Of a stretch of 64,000 nt of DNA, positions 42,756 through 52,028 are shown one piece after another; within the stretch, counting starts at the first letter, position 1, and the number at the start of each line of letters is the position of its first letter. Origin of the DNA: Allohahella marinimesophila (GTDB lineage: Bacteria > Pseudomonadota > Gammaproteobacteria > Pseudomonadales > Oleiphilaceae); assembly GCF_039538005.1 (NCBI RefSeq), contig NZ_BAABBO010000018.1:1-64000 (forward strand). The letters run 5' to 3'. The notes under the pieces are model-generated. The model was not told where the DNA came from and did not search any database. It was given only the letters and a program-made list of their open reading frames with translations. The translations under genes and the position numbers were made by a program.

Positions 42756-43745
42756 ATGGCAAAGATAACTGTTGTAATTCCCGCCTATAATGCTGCCAAC
42801 ACCATTCAGTCCTGCCTGGACAGCGTGTGTCAGCAGCGACGACCAGCGGATGAGATCATCGTCGTTGATGATGGCTCTTCCGATGACACCAGCCGACTCG
42901 TATCGGCCTATGGCCACGATGTCAAGTTGATCGTTCAGGAAAACCAGGGGAGCGCCAAGGCACGCCAAACTGGCAGCGATGCTGCAAAGGGCGACTATAT
43001 CGCCTACCTGGACTCGGACGACTGGTGGCTTGACACCCATCTGTCTGAGGTAGAGCGTGTCTTGAATGCGGCCACTGTCGACTTTCTGTTTACAGACTTG
43101 AGACGCGCCTGGCCTACGGCCTCTCCTTCCGAATACTCTGCAAGAAATAGCACTTTTTTCCCTTGGTTCAAGGAGAGCTTCCTGGAAAAGGCGAAAGCTG
43201 TCCGCGGTGTGGATAACTGCTACAAATTCAGTCAGCGCCAATCACTGAATCTCCTGTTGAGAGGCTTCCCGGTTTATCCATCCACTGTTGTCGTCAGCAA
43301 GAGAGCATTAAATAAGGTAGGTGAATGGGATGTCAGATTCAGAAGATGTCAGGACTTCGATTTCTCCTTGCGCGTAGCACGACATTTCGGAATTTTCTAT
43401 TTTGATGATGTGCACACGATTCTTGGCTTACATGATGTCAATGCTGACGTTAACAAATATGTTCTGATGCAGACATTGGGCGACATCAAGGTATTGGAGA
43501 CCCACTTGTCAGAAAATCAGCACCATCGAGAATATGCTGAGTCGGTCAAACTCGCGCTGTCTTCCAAGCTATATAACCTGGGTAGACGATATATGGCTCA
43601 GGAAGACTACAAGAACGCTATCAACACCTTTATCAGGTCGGCCTCCTTCCCCGGAAAACGCATGAAAGCGCTTATCCAGTCACATCTGAGTGCTTTGTTG
43701 GTCTTCAAACATCGCTGGGTCAGTCTGCGAGACAAGACTTCGTAG
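42756..43745 (+). CDS. family 2 glycosyltransferase
   Basis: The protein has 329 residues. The GT-A domain reads ITVVIPAYNAANTIQSCLDSVCQQRRP, IIVVDDGSSDDTS, YIAYLDSDDWWLDTHL (DSDD) and VRFRRCQDFDFSLRVARHF. The C-terminal part (about 240-320) is helical and TPR-like, which is unusual for a short GT2. It stands behind the AT-rich gap and is slightly AT-richer than the earlier glycosyltransferases, so it may be a later addition. AACTGGAG lies upstream. Confidence 0.87.
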   Translation: MAKITVVIPAYNAANTIQSCLDSVCQQRRPADEIIVVDDGSSDDTSRLVSAYGHDVKLIVQENQGSAKARQTGSDAAKGDYIAYLDSDDWWLDTHLSEVERVLNAATVDFLFTDLRRAWPTASPSEYSARNSTFFPWFKESFLEKAKAVRGVDNCYKFSQRQSLNLLLRGFPVYPSTVVVSKRALNKVGEWDVRFRRCQDFDFSLRVARHFGIFYFDDVHTILGLHDVNADVNKYVLMQTLGDIKVLETHLSENQHHREYAESVKLALSSKLYNLGRRYMAQEDYKNAINTFIRSASFPGKRMKALIQSHLSALLVFKHRWVSLRDKTS

Positions 43746-43756
43746 TCGCTGTTTCG

Positions 43757-44341
43757 ATGAATTTCCCCCTGCAGTTCACGTTCAAGATACTCGCCTTTGC
43801 CCCGCAACTTTCGGTCACGGACGCTCGAGGCAAAGAGCTTGCCTATGTGCAGCAAAAACTGTTCAAGCTCAAGGAAGCGGTGACCGTCTACGCGAATTCG
43901 GACAAGCAGCAGATCGACTACGAGATCAAGGCCGACCGGATTATTGATATTTCCACCAGATTCAACTTTCGTAGTGCCGATGGCACCAAGGTCGGTAGCG
44001 TGAAACGCCGGGGCATGCGTTCACTCTGGCGCGCAACTTATGAAGTCTATGACGCCGCAGATGCGATCAGCTTCACGATCAGTGAGGCGAACCCCTGGAC
44101 CAAGATGATCGACAGTGTGCTGGGTAATGTGCCCGTGCTGGGCTTCCTCACCGGCTACTTTCTGCACCCCAGTTACAACGTGATCCAGAATGACAGGACC
44201 GTGGCGCGTATGACCAAGCAGCCGGCATTCTTCGAGGGCCGCTTTATGGTTGAGCGCCATGAAACACTGTCTGAACAGGAAGAGCAAAGCATCCTCCTCG
44301 GCCTGATGATGCTTGTACTCATGGAACGGGAGCGCGGATAG
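43757..44341 (+). CDS. LURP-one/Tubby-like C2 protein
   Basis: The protein has 194 residues: MNFPLQFTFKILAFAPQLSVTDARGKELAYVQQKLFKLKEAVTVYANSDKQQIDYEIKADRIIDIS and later NVIQNDRTVARMTKQPAFF. This is the LURP-one-related beta-barrel fold with a central buried helix. Its function in bacteria is unknown. The segment IDSVLGNVPVLGFLTGYFL could be that helix or a membrane anchor. It follows the glycosyltransferase by 11 bases but is probably unrelated in role. Confidence 0.78.
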   Translation: MNFPLQFTFKILAFAPQLSVTDARGKELAYVQQKLFKLKEAVTVYANSDKQQIDYEIKADRIIDISTRFNFRSADGTKVGSVKRRGMRSLWRATYEVYDAADAISFTISEANPWTKMIDSVLGNVPVLGFLTGYFLHPSYNVIQNDRTVARMTKQPAFFEGRFMVERHETLSEQEEQSILLGLMMLVLMERERG

Positions 44342-44373
44342 TATCAGTGGCTCTTGAAGGCAGGCATTGCACA

Positions 44374-44703
44374 CTACACCGGCGTAATGTCGAACCCTCC
44401 CTCTTCCTGGTTAGCCGACAACATGACTCGATTGCGGCCAGCATCTTTCGCAGCGTAGAGCGCGTCGTCTGCCGACTTGATCAGTCCGTTCATTTCATCA
44501 TGCGCCTTGGGGACGGTTGACGACACGCCAATGCTGACAGTCAGGGTAATAGTATTACCTTCCCACTGGACTGGCGTACTGGCCACCTTTTCACGCATTC
44601 GTTCAGCCACCACGCCGGCACCCTCAACATTGGCGGCTAATACGCTGCTGCTCAGCATCATGAGCAGAACAAGGAGAAGCCATCTATTGAGGTCAGTTAT
44701 CAT
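44374..44703 (-). pseudogene. signal peptide fused to a GGDEF C-terminal scrap
   Basis: The frame has 109 residues: a signal peptide (MITDLNRWLLLVLLMMLSSSVLAAN) joined directly to the last 75 residues of a diguanylate cyclase (AERMREKV, then LTVSIGVSS, ALYAAKDAGRNRVML). The GGDEF signature and all upstream sensor and catalytic parts are missing. It looks like an internal deletion of a longer sensor cyclase gene. It could be exported as a small protein, but no activity is expected. Confidence 0.65.
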
Positions 44704-45149
44704 AAAGAAGTGAACGCACTCTCAGTTTTTCATTCAGCAGCGAGTATAGCTGAAACCGGAAGGTTGTCCTGGAGATGAGTATATCGTTTCAATGGGCGGC
44801 ATATAGGGCTGATACCCTTGTCGCCATGAGCAGGTACTGTGCAGCCACCCCACGAAGATCTCCCTTTCGTCATATCCCATGGAAGAAAAGATGAAGCAAA
44901 GCTTGAAAGCCCTGATCAAACGTTCAGAACAGTGGGCGTACCATCTCAAACACAGGCAGCAGGCGTCATAACGACATCAAATTCTCGGAGGCTACCACTG
45001 GCCCCTACTTTTCGGATCTGGGCTGGGAACAGCTAGGGAGAACCTGATCGACCCATCCTGATGAAGCTGGGGATGTTTTCCCTGACGATCGCACGGTAGA
45101 CTGGGGCACGCTCAACAGGCAGTCGCTTCAGGATTACCAATCGCATCGC
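44704..45149. other. gap before rsmE, no gene supported
   Basis: The sequence has a 30-codon frame at 44880 (MEEKMKQSLKALIKRSEQWA...) and an in-frame open stretch running into rsmE from about 45054 (DEAGDVFPDDRTVDWGTLN). Neither matches a family I know. The latter may be a relic or an alternative longer N-terminus. Confidence 0.3.
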
Positions 45150-45923
45150 ATGAGAACCTCACGAATCTATATCGATCCAGCTGAGCATGGCGGCCTTGCG
45201 GCGACCATGGCCCAGCCGGACAGACAGCTCCAGCTCAGCGGCCAGTCCGCGCATTATCTCGCTACCGTGCTTCGCCTTCGTGAAGGCGATGGCATCGTGC
45301 TCTTCGACGGTCTCGGCTCAGAGTTCGAGGCGATCATTGGTACGGGTTCAAAACGCAGCTTGAGTGTGCAGCTGCAAAACGAACTACCCGGTCTGCCACC
45401 CTCCCCCTGTCGGGTCACGCTGGTTCAGGGCGTATCCAAAGGCGATCGAATGGATTTTGCCGTTCAGAAGGCCACTGAACTCGGCGTGCACCGTATCGTG
45501 CCCCTGCTGACCAGCCGTTGCGACGTCAAGCTCGATGACGAGCGCAAGGCCAAGCGTCTCAGACACTGGCAACAGATTGCCATTTCAGCGGCTGAGCAAT
45601 GTGGACGCAGCGATGTCCCGGCGATCCTGCCCTTCGTTCAGCTGCACCCCTGGCTGGAAGAAGGTCATCAGGGCTATATTCTTCACCCAGCCGATGTGGC
45701 TGCATCCAGTCTGGATCCTGCGGCATTCGGCCTCGTCAATCCCTGCCTGCTGGTTGGCCCGGAAGGCGGCTTCAGTGATGACGAGGTGAACGATGCACTG
45801 AGAGCTGGCTACCACGCCTGGGTGCTCGGCCCGAGAGTACTTCGCACTGAGACCGCACCGCTCGCCGCACTCACGGTCCTGCAATGGCAGTCAGGTGATC
45901 TCAGAGGCAGCTCGAATGCCTGA
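45150..45923 (+). CDS. rsmE: 16S rRNA (uracil1498-N3)-methyltransferase
   Basis: The protein has 257 residues and belongs to the SPOUT-fold RsmE family, which methylates U1498 of 16S rRNA. The N-terminus MRTSRIYID is typical, followed by the PUA-like domain (LSGQSAHYLATVLRLREGDGIVLFDGLGSEFEA). The knot has LLVGPEGGFSDDEV and LGPRVLRTETAPLAALTVLQ for S-adenosylmethionine. It opens an operon: its last eight bases overlap the adaptor gene. Confidence 0.95.
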   Translation: MRTSRIYIDPAEHGGLAATMAQPDRQLQLSGQSAHYLATVLRLREGDGIVLFDGLGSEFEAIIGTGSKRSLSVQLQNELPGLPPSPCRVTLVQGVSKGDRMDFAVQKATELGVHRIVPLLTSRCDVKLDDERKAKRLRHWQQIAISAAEQCGRSDVPAILPFVQLHPWLEEGHQGYILHPADVAASSLDPAAFGLVNPCLLVGPEGGFSDDEVNDALRAGYHAWVLGPRVLRTETAPLAALTVLQWQSGDLRGSSNA

Positions 45924-47223
45924 GCGCAGCAGACGTTTGTGGCCCTGGGGGCTGCTGCTGGTGCTCATCACAGCGGCACTCGTCTACCTCATGTTCGCCA
46001 ATCGCAGCCAACCGCCGCAGCGGGAAGTGGTTGAAACAAGTTTCACGGTTGACGTGAGAACACTCGAAAATCAGAGCATCGCCCCTGAAATCCCGCTTCT
46101 CGGCATCATTGAATCAACCCAGCAGACGCAGATCCGCAGCCGGCTGAATGCGACGGTGGAGACGCTGCATGTACTTGAGGGCGACAGCGTCAAGGCAGGC
46201 GAACCCTTGCTCAGCTTCAACGAAGCCGAAGCGCTGGTACCGCTGACGCAACGTCAAAGCGAAGTCGCTGAACTCGAGGCCCTCATCGCTGAACAGAAGG
46301 CCAGAGCGGCTGCCGACCGCGCTGCACTGAAGACCGAACAGCGTCTGCTGGCGCTCAGCGAAAAAGCGGTAAATCGACAGGAATCCCTGACACGCTCGAA
46401 TGTCACCTCGCAGGAACGCCTCGAAGCGACGCAGACATCACTGGCCCAGCAACAGCTTGCCCTCATCAACCGTCAGTTTGCCGTAGAAAACGCAGAGAAC
46501 CAGCTGGCCCAGCTCCAGGCTCGCCTGGATCGAGCCAAAGCCCTCCTGGCGCTGGCGGAACTGGATTATGCACAGGTTGAATTGCTCGCACCCTTCGATG
46601 CACGGGTCGCCTCTGTCGCCGTCGCGGCTGGTGATCGCATCAATATATCAGAACCGCTACTCCAGTTAGTGGGGCTCGATAGCCTCGAGGTTCGCGCCCA
46701 GATTCCCAACCGCTGGGTGCCAGCCGTGCAGGGCGCACTGGCTTCGGGTCGCCTGGATGACAGTGATGCGCTGGCGACCGCCCTGGCGACGGTCTACGGC
46801 AAGCGTCATGAATTGCTGCTCAAGCGGGTGGCCGCACGCACCAATGCCAGCACTGGGGGCATCGATGCTTTCTTCGCCTTCGTGAACGAACCACCGTTCG
46901 CCGTCAACAAGGCCGTCCCGGTAGTTCTACTGCTGCCGCCGTTGGAGAATGTCTACACGGTGCCTGAATCGGCAATTTACGGCGATGATACCGTCTATAT
47001 CGTCGAAGAAAAACGCATGCAGCCGCGGGCTATCCAGCGGCTGGGCCGCTTCACCGGCCCAAAGGGGCTTGAACAGGTCATTTTCCGCTTCGATACAGCT
47101 GGCGCCTCAGAGCCCGCCGATATGGAGGGTGCGCAGGTCGTCGCCACACAACTGCCGACCGCGACGACCGGGCAGCTGGTCAAGGTGCGCGAAAGCAACG
47201 ATTCTCCGGCCGCCGTACGATGA
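45916..47223 (+). CDS. RND efflux periplasmic adaptor (MFP family)
   Basis: The protein has 435 residues from the ATG at 45916, overlapping the rsmE stop. An N-terminal membrane anchor (RLWPWGLLLVLITAALVYLMF) is followed by the barrel/lipoyl halves (RSRLNATVETLHVLEGDSVKAGEPLLSFNEAEA and LLAPFDARVASVAVAAGDRINISEPLLQL) around a long coiled-coil hairpin (about 110-220). It should bridge the inner-membrane RND pump to an outer-membrane channel, which is not in the window. The stop overlaps the pump start (ATGA). Confidence 0.9.
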   Translation: MPERSRRLWPWGLLLVLITAALVYLMFANRSQPPQREVVETSFTVDVRTLENQSIAPEIPLLGIIESTQQTQIRSRLNATVETLHVLEGDSVKAGEPLLSFNEAEALVPLTQRQSEVAELEALIAEQKARAAADRAALKTEQRLLALSEKAVNRQESLTRSNVTSQERLEATQTSLAQQQLALINRQFAVENAENQLAQLQARLDRAKALLALAELDYAQVELLAPFDARVASVAVAAGDRINISEPLLQLVGLDSLEVRAQIPNRWVPAVQGALASGRLDDSDALATALATVYGKRHELLLKRVAARTNASTGGIDAFFAFVNEPPFAVNKAVPVVLLLPPLENVYTVPESAIYGDDTVYIVEEKRMQPRAIQRLGRFTGPKGLEQVIFRFDTAGASEPADMEGAQVVATQLPTATTGQLVKVRESNDSPAAVR

Positions 47224-50200
47224 TTCAGAACGCTGGCCAGCACCGCAGTGACCTGATCGGACTGTTCGCCCAGCACAAGGTCGCGGCCAACCTGTTGATG
47301 ATCATCATGCTGATGGCAGGTGTGGTCGGTCTCATCAAGCTCAACACCCAGTTCTTCCCCACCTTCGCGCTGGATTTCATCACCGTCAGGGTCATCTGGC
47401 CCGGCGCCTCGGCCGAAGATGTCGCGCGTTCGATTACCTCTCCCCTTGAGCAGGAGCTACAGGACCTCGATAACGTCAAGGAGATGCGCAGCACTTCCGC
47501 ACGTGGCTTCTCTTCCATCGTCATCGAGTACGAAGAGGGCAGCAATATGAGTATCGCCCTCGACAACGTGAAGGACAGGGTGAGCCTCGTCAGGAACCTG
47601 CCTGCAGAGGCCGAAGATCCGCAAATACGCACGTTCAATCGTCATGAAGACGTCGCCACGCTGATCGTCACTTCCGAAGGCTCGCTCACAGAACTCAGAG
47701 CCGTGGTTCGCGATCTGGAGGACCAGTTGCTCGAGCGCGGCATCGCCAAGATCGAATTTACCGGCCTCCCGGAAGAGGAGCTGGCGATTCAGCTTGATAC
47801 CGCCGAAATCATCGATCTGCAAAGGCCCTTACCAGCCATAGGCCGCCTGATCGTCAATCAGAGCCAGGACATTCCCGCAGGTACGACAGGGCGTAAGGAA
47901 GCTGCGCGCGAACTGCGATCGTTAGAGCAGAAGCGTGATGCCGAGAGCTTCCGTCAGTTGGCGCTGCTCACCACCACCAGCGGGGAACAACTGCGTCTTG
48001 GCGATGTCGCGGACATCGAGCGTCGGCCGAAGGATCAGACGGTGGAGGTGCTCTACAACGACAAGCCCGCAGTCCTGATGAAGCTACTGCGGACCGAAAA
48101 CGCTGACACGCTCGAAAACGCCGCCATTTTGCAGACCTGGCTGGCGGATATCGAAGGCACCCTGCCCCCCAGCATCGAAGTCCTGCCCTTCAGCGAAGCC
48201 TACGTGCTCATTCAGGAGCGTATCGATCTACTGCTGAAAAATGGTCTCGGTGGGCTGGTGCTGGTCGTCGCCATCCTGTTTATTTTCCTCAATGGCCGCG
48301 TGGCCTTCTGGGTCGCCATCGGCATTCCGGTCAGCTTCATGGGCACGCTGTTCGTGCTGTATCTCATCGGTGGCAGCATCAACATGGTCAGTCTGTTCGC
48401 ACTGATCATGGCGCTCGGGATCATCGTCGATGATGCCATCGTCGTCGGTGAAGACGCCCTCACCCACTACACTCAGGGCGAAAGCGCGCTGAAGGCAGCA
48501 GAGGGCGGCGCGCGACGGATGTTCGTCCCGGTCATGTCATCATCGCTCACTACCATTGCGGCCTTTCTGCCGCTCATGCTGATCAGCGGCATCATCGGCA
48601 GCATTCTCAAGGCCATTCCGATCGTCATCATCTGTGTGATCATCGCCTCGCTCATCGAAAGCTTCCTGATACTGCCAGGTCACCTCGAAAGCTCGTTCGC
48701 GAAGAACCGACACCGCAAGCCGGGAAAGCTTCGCCTCAAGCTGGACGCCGGCTTCAATCACTTTCGCGACAAGATGTTCCGGCCTCTCGTCAGTGCCGCT
48801 CTCAGACACAGGGCGCTCACCCTGTCGATGATTCTGTGCAGCTTCGTATTGAGCATTTCATTGCTGGCTTCAGGGCAGATCAAGTTCACTTTCTTTCCCA
48901 CCCCTGAAAGCACCCTCATCACCGCCAGCGTCAAGTTCGTCGCCAGTGCTGACGAAGATGAGGTCAGAGCCTTCGCTATCGAGATGGACCACGCGCTTGA
49001 GCGGGTGAACCAGGAACTGGGCGGGGATACCGACCTGGTGTACCACTCAGTAGTGCGCCTCGGACAAGGGACCTTCGATGGTGGCCGAAGCTTCCAGACC
49101 GGCGAGCAGTATGCCAATGTGCAGGCCGAACTGATTTCCTCCGACCAGCGCGAGGTCAGGAATACCGAACTCATCGCCGCCTGGCGCGCAGCCTTGCCTG
49201 AAACGGCGGGCATTGAACAGATTTCGATGACCAGCCCTCGCGGCGGCCCACCCGGTGAAGACATCGACATTTTCCTGAGTGGCGCGCAGCCGGAAACGCT
49301 CAAACTGGCAGCGGGTGAACTCATCAACGTGCTGGGGAATTTCGAGGGCGTCAGCAACATTCAGGACGACCTGCCCTACGGCCGACAGCAGTCGATCTAT
49401 AGTCTGACACCGGCCGGAGCAGCACTGGGCCTGTCCGTCGCGGAAGTAGGTGCGCAGCTGCGGGCGGCTTTCGACGGCCAGGTGCTGCAGATCTATTATG
49501 ACGACGAAGAAGAGGTGGAAGTCCGCATCATGCTCAGCGATGCCGCCCGCGACTACCATCGCACACTTGCGGCCTTCCCCATCATCACGCCCTCAGGGGC
49601 TGCCGTTCCCCTCGACGACGTCGTCAACATCGAACCCCGGCGGGGGCTCGAGGTGCTGCGCCACACCGGCGGCAAGCTCGGCATTCATGTCACGGCGGAT
49701 GTCGATGCCTCGGTCACCAATGCCAACACCATACTGACGGGTCTGGCTGAAGACCAGCTGCCGGACATTGCGGCTGACTATGGCCTGCGCTTTGAACTCC
49801 AGGGGCGTGCCGAAGAACAGCGGGATACTGGCAATGACATGCTGCTTGGTGCGGTTCTCGGCGTCTCACTGATGTACCTTATTCTGGCCTGGGTCTTTTC
49901 CTCGTACCTCTGGCCGCTGGCGGTCATGATTGCGATTCCCTTCGGCCTCACCGGTGCGGTATTCGGCCACTGGCTGCAGGGCCTCGACCTGACGATTCTT
50001 TCACTGTTCGGATTTTTTGCGCTCTCAGGCATCGTGGTGAATGATTCCATCATCCTCGTCAGCTTCTACCAGGACCTGCGGCGGGAGGGCATGGCTGTGG
50101 CGACAGCGCTGGTCGAAGCGACCTGTCAACGGCTTCGGGCGGTCCTTCTGACTTCCCTGACTACTATTGCAGGCCTGTTACCGTTACTATTCGAAACTTC

Positions 50201-50369
50201 GTTGCAGGCTCAGTTCCTGATTCCCATGGCCTCGAGCATCTCCTTTGGGCTGGCCTTCGCGACTGTACTCATACTATTTGCCATTCCCATCATGCTGTCG
50301 CTGCTCGAAGGCGCTCAGGCACGGCTGGGCTCGCTGTTCAAAGGAAAAGGACATCCTGAAACCCCATGA
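47220..50369 (+). CDS. RND efflux pump permease
   Basis: The protein has 1049 residues, the usual length of the AcrB/HAE family. It has twelve predicted helices in two repeats, with LLIMALGIIVDDAIVVGED-like text (ALIMALGIIVDDAIVVGEDAL) in helix 4 and ALSGIVVNDSIILVSFYQDLR in the second repeat. Periplasmic loops carry PGASAEDVARSITSPLEQELQDLDNVKEM. It is coupled by ATGA overlaps to the adaptor before it and DUF445 after it. The substrate is unknown. Proton-relay Asp pair D-D in helix 4 is present. Confidence 0.93.
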   Translation: MIQNAGQHRSDLIGLFAQHKVAANLLMIIMLMAGVVGLIKLNTQFFPTFALDFITVRVIWPGASAEDVARSITSPLEQELQDLDNVKEMRSTSARGFSSIVIEYEEGSNMSIALDNVKDRVSLVRNLPAEAEDPQIRTFNRHEDVATLIVTSEGSLTELRAVVRDLEDQLLERGIAKIEFTGLPEEELAIQLDTAEIIDLQRPLPAIGRLIVNQSQDIPAGTTGRKEAARELRSLEQKRDAESFRQLALLTTTSGEQLRLGDVADIERRPKDQTVEVLYNDKPAVLMKLLRTENADTLENAAILQTWLADIEGTLPPSIEVLPFSEAYVLIQERIDLLLKNGLGGLVLVVAILFIFLNGRVAFWVAIGIPVSFMGTLFVLYLIGGSINMVSLFALIMALGIIVDDAIVVGEDALTHYTQGESALKAAEGGARRMFVPVMSSSLTTIAAFLPLMLISGIIGSILKAIPIVIICVIIASLIESFLILPGHLESSFAKNRHRKPGKLRLKLDAGFNHFRDKMFRPLVSAALRHRALTLSMILCSFVLSISLLASGQIKFTFFPTPESTLITASVKFVASADEDEVRAFAIEMDHALERVNQELGGDTDLVYHSVVRLGQGTFDGGRSFQTGEQYANVQAELISSDQREVRNTELIAAWRAALPETAGIEQISMTSPRGGPPGEDIDIFLSGAQPETLKLAAGELINVLGNFEGVSNIQDDLPYGRQQSIYSLTPAGAALGLSVAEVGAQLRAAFDGQVLQIYYDDEEEVEVRIMLSDAARDYHRTLAAFPIITPSGAAVPLDDVVNIEPRRGLEVLRHTGGKLGIHVTADVDASVTNANTILTGLAEDQLPDIAADYGLRFELQGRAEEQRDTGNDMLLGAVLGVSLMYLILAWVFSSYLWPLAVMIAIPFGLTGAVFGHWLQGLDLTILSLFGFFALSGIVVNDSIILVSFYQDLRREGMAVATALVEATCQRLRAVLLTSLTTIAGLLPLLFETSLQAQFLIPMASSISFGLAFATVLILFAIPIMLSLLEGAQARLGSLFKGKGHPETP

Positions 50370-51598
50370 CACCTGCTGACCTTTCCACTGCGGAGCTGCT
50401 GCAATACGCCTCCATCCCGGTCGTGGCTGCCCTGATTGGCTGGATAACCAACTGGCTCGCCGTAAAACTCACCTTCAAACCTCTGGAATTCGTCGGCATC
50501 CCGCCTTTTCTGGGCTGGCAAGGCATCATTCCATCGAAGGCCCGCAAGATGGCTGACCTCTGCGTCGATGCCACCATCGCCAAACTGGGCACCGTTCCGG
50601 AGATATTCGAGCAAATCGACCCTGAGCTGCTGAGCAAGCACGTCATCGATTCGCTGATGCCGCGAATCGAAGAGTATGTCGACGATGTCATGACGCGGGA
50701 ACATCAGACCCTGTGGGAAAACCTGCCGATGCGGGCACGAAAGATCGTCTACGATCGCGTGCGAAAGAGTGCGCCATCCCTGGTGGACAAGCTCGTCACG
50801 GACATCGGTCTGCAGATCGACACGCTGCTGGATCTCAAGAAGCTGGTGGCAGATTGCCTGGAAGAAGACCGAGAGCTGCTCAACAGGCTGTTCCAGGAGT
50901 GTGGCGAAGCGGAGTTTCGCTTCATCATCAACAGTGGCTTCGTGTTCGGCTTTATCTTCGGCCTGTTTCAGATGGTCGCCTGGTATTTCTATCCAAGTTC
51001 CTGGGTGTTGCCGGTGTGTGGCTTCATTGTCGGCTGGGCGACCAACTGGATTGCACTCAACATCATTTTCCGCCCGGTCAGACCGGTCAAGGTTGGGCCA
51101 TTCACAGTCCAGGGCCTGTTTCTCAAGCGACAGCCGGAAGTGGCGAATGTGTTCTGCGATATCGTTACACAGGAGATCCTGACCGTCGGCAACATTCTCA
51201 ATTTCATGCTCAATGGTCCGCAGTCAGGCCACATGCGCGCCATCATCCGCAAGCACGTCAAGCCGCTTGTGGACGAAACAGCTGGCATCACCAAGCCCCT
51301 GACTCAGATTGCCTTTGGCCCTGCTGGCTTTGCCAAACTTCGCGAACAGGTCGGTGAGCAGGCCATCAAACTCTCTCACGAGACTTTTGATGACCCCCTG
51401 TTCAACAAATCGAGAGCCACTGCGGTGGCGGCGATCATGCGGGAACGTATGATGCTGCTCTCGCCCGAGGAGTTTCAGGCCTTGCTCCGTCCCTGCTTTC
51501 AGGAAGACGAAGTCAAGCTGATCATGATAGGCGGCATACTCGGGCTGCTGGCCGGCGTCGCGCAGCTTATCTGGGTATTTGGGGAAAGCATGCTGTAA
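50366..51598 (+). CDS. DUF445 membrane protein
   Basis: The protein has 410 residues. Helices are at the N-terminus (LLQYASIPVVAALIGWITNWLAVKLTFKP), in the middle (FVFGFIFGLFQMVAWYFYPSSWVLPVCGFIVGWATNWIALNIIF) and at the end (LIMIGGILGLLAGVAQLIWVF). The GW(I/A)TNW repeat and the fixed P-x-x-G-x-Q-G-I-I-P-S-K segment are DUF445 (YheB-like) marks. Function is unknown. It is the last gene of the rsmE operon by overlap. Confidence 0.88.
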   Translation: MTPADLSTAELLQYASIPVVAALIGWITNWLAVKLTFKPLEFVGIPPFLGWQGIIPSKARKMADLCVDATIAKLGTVPEIFEQIDPELLSKHVIDSLMPRIEEYVDDVMTREHQTLWENLPMRARKIVYDRVRKSAPSLVDKLVTDIGLQIDTLLDLKKLVADCLEEDRELLNRLFQECGEAEFRFIINSGFVFGFIFGLFQMVAWYFYPSSWVLPVCGFIVGWATNWIALNIIFRPVRPVKVGPFTVQGLFLKRQPEVANVFCDIVTQEILTVGNILNFMLNGPQSGHMRAIIRKHVKPLVDETAGITKPLTQIAFGPAGFAKLREQVGEQAIKLSHETFDDPLFNKSRATAVAAIMRERMMLLSPEEFQALLRPCFQEDEVKLIMIGGILGLLAGVAQLIWVFGESML

Positions 51599-51657
51599 GC
51601 CGTCTGTAACCTGAATCACCGATAATTTCCGTTAACCAGGTTTGACAAAACTATAAC

Positions 51658-51687
51658 AAAAGGTAAGACTTGCTTACCGTTTATTTC
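51658..51687 (+). terminator. weak intrinsic terminator after DUF445
   Basis: GGTAAG (51662-51667) and CTTACC (51673-51678) form a 6-pair stem preceded by AAAA and followed by GTTTATTTCTT. The stem is short. A consensus TTGACA at 51642-51647 also lies here and may serve the next small gene, so the two readings compete. Confidence 0.35.
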
Positions 51688-51810
51688 TTGAACAAGACAG
51701 GATGTTGAATCGGAAAGACCGGAACAGGGTGCAGCGCAGATCCCCTCGGGGCTGTGAGTACGTAGTATGTTTACAACTGGTAATTTCGAAAAGTATAGGA
51801 TGACCACGTA

Positions 51811-52005
51811 ATGTCGACTTCCCAGCTCGCTGGTTTAAGCCATATCAAACCCAGAAGCAGCACCGAGCGGCGCCTGTTCAGAGAGCTTCTGGAACTCGGC
51901 GCCTATCTCAATCGTGCCCAGACTCTGGAACAGCTGAATCTCGTTCAGCAATACCGCCAAATGATCGAGGAGCGGTGTGATGTGCTATCTGGTCTGCGGC
52001 GGTGA
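51811..52005 (+). CDS. small hypothetical protein
   Basis: The protein has 64 residues, highly charged and helical: SSTERRLFRELLELGAYLNRAQTLEQLNLVQQYRQMIEERCDVLSGLRR. No signal peptide or known domain is seen. An ATG start with a consensus TTGACA about 165 bases upstream supports its own promoter. It sits between the DUF445 gene and the AsmA-like gene. It could be a small regulator or adaptor, but no function is assigned. Confidence 0.55.
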   Translation: MSTSQLAGLSHIKPRSSTERRLFRELLELGAYLNRAQTLEQLNLVQQYRQMIEERCDVLSGLRR

Positions 52006-52028
52006 TACGCTGTTGAGAGACCAGTTCT

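Noticed and set aside
45054..45149. N-terminal extension of RsmE
   Set aside because: RsmE proteins normally begin with MR..RIY(I/V)D, which matches the ATG at 45150.
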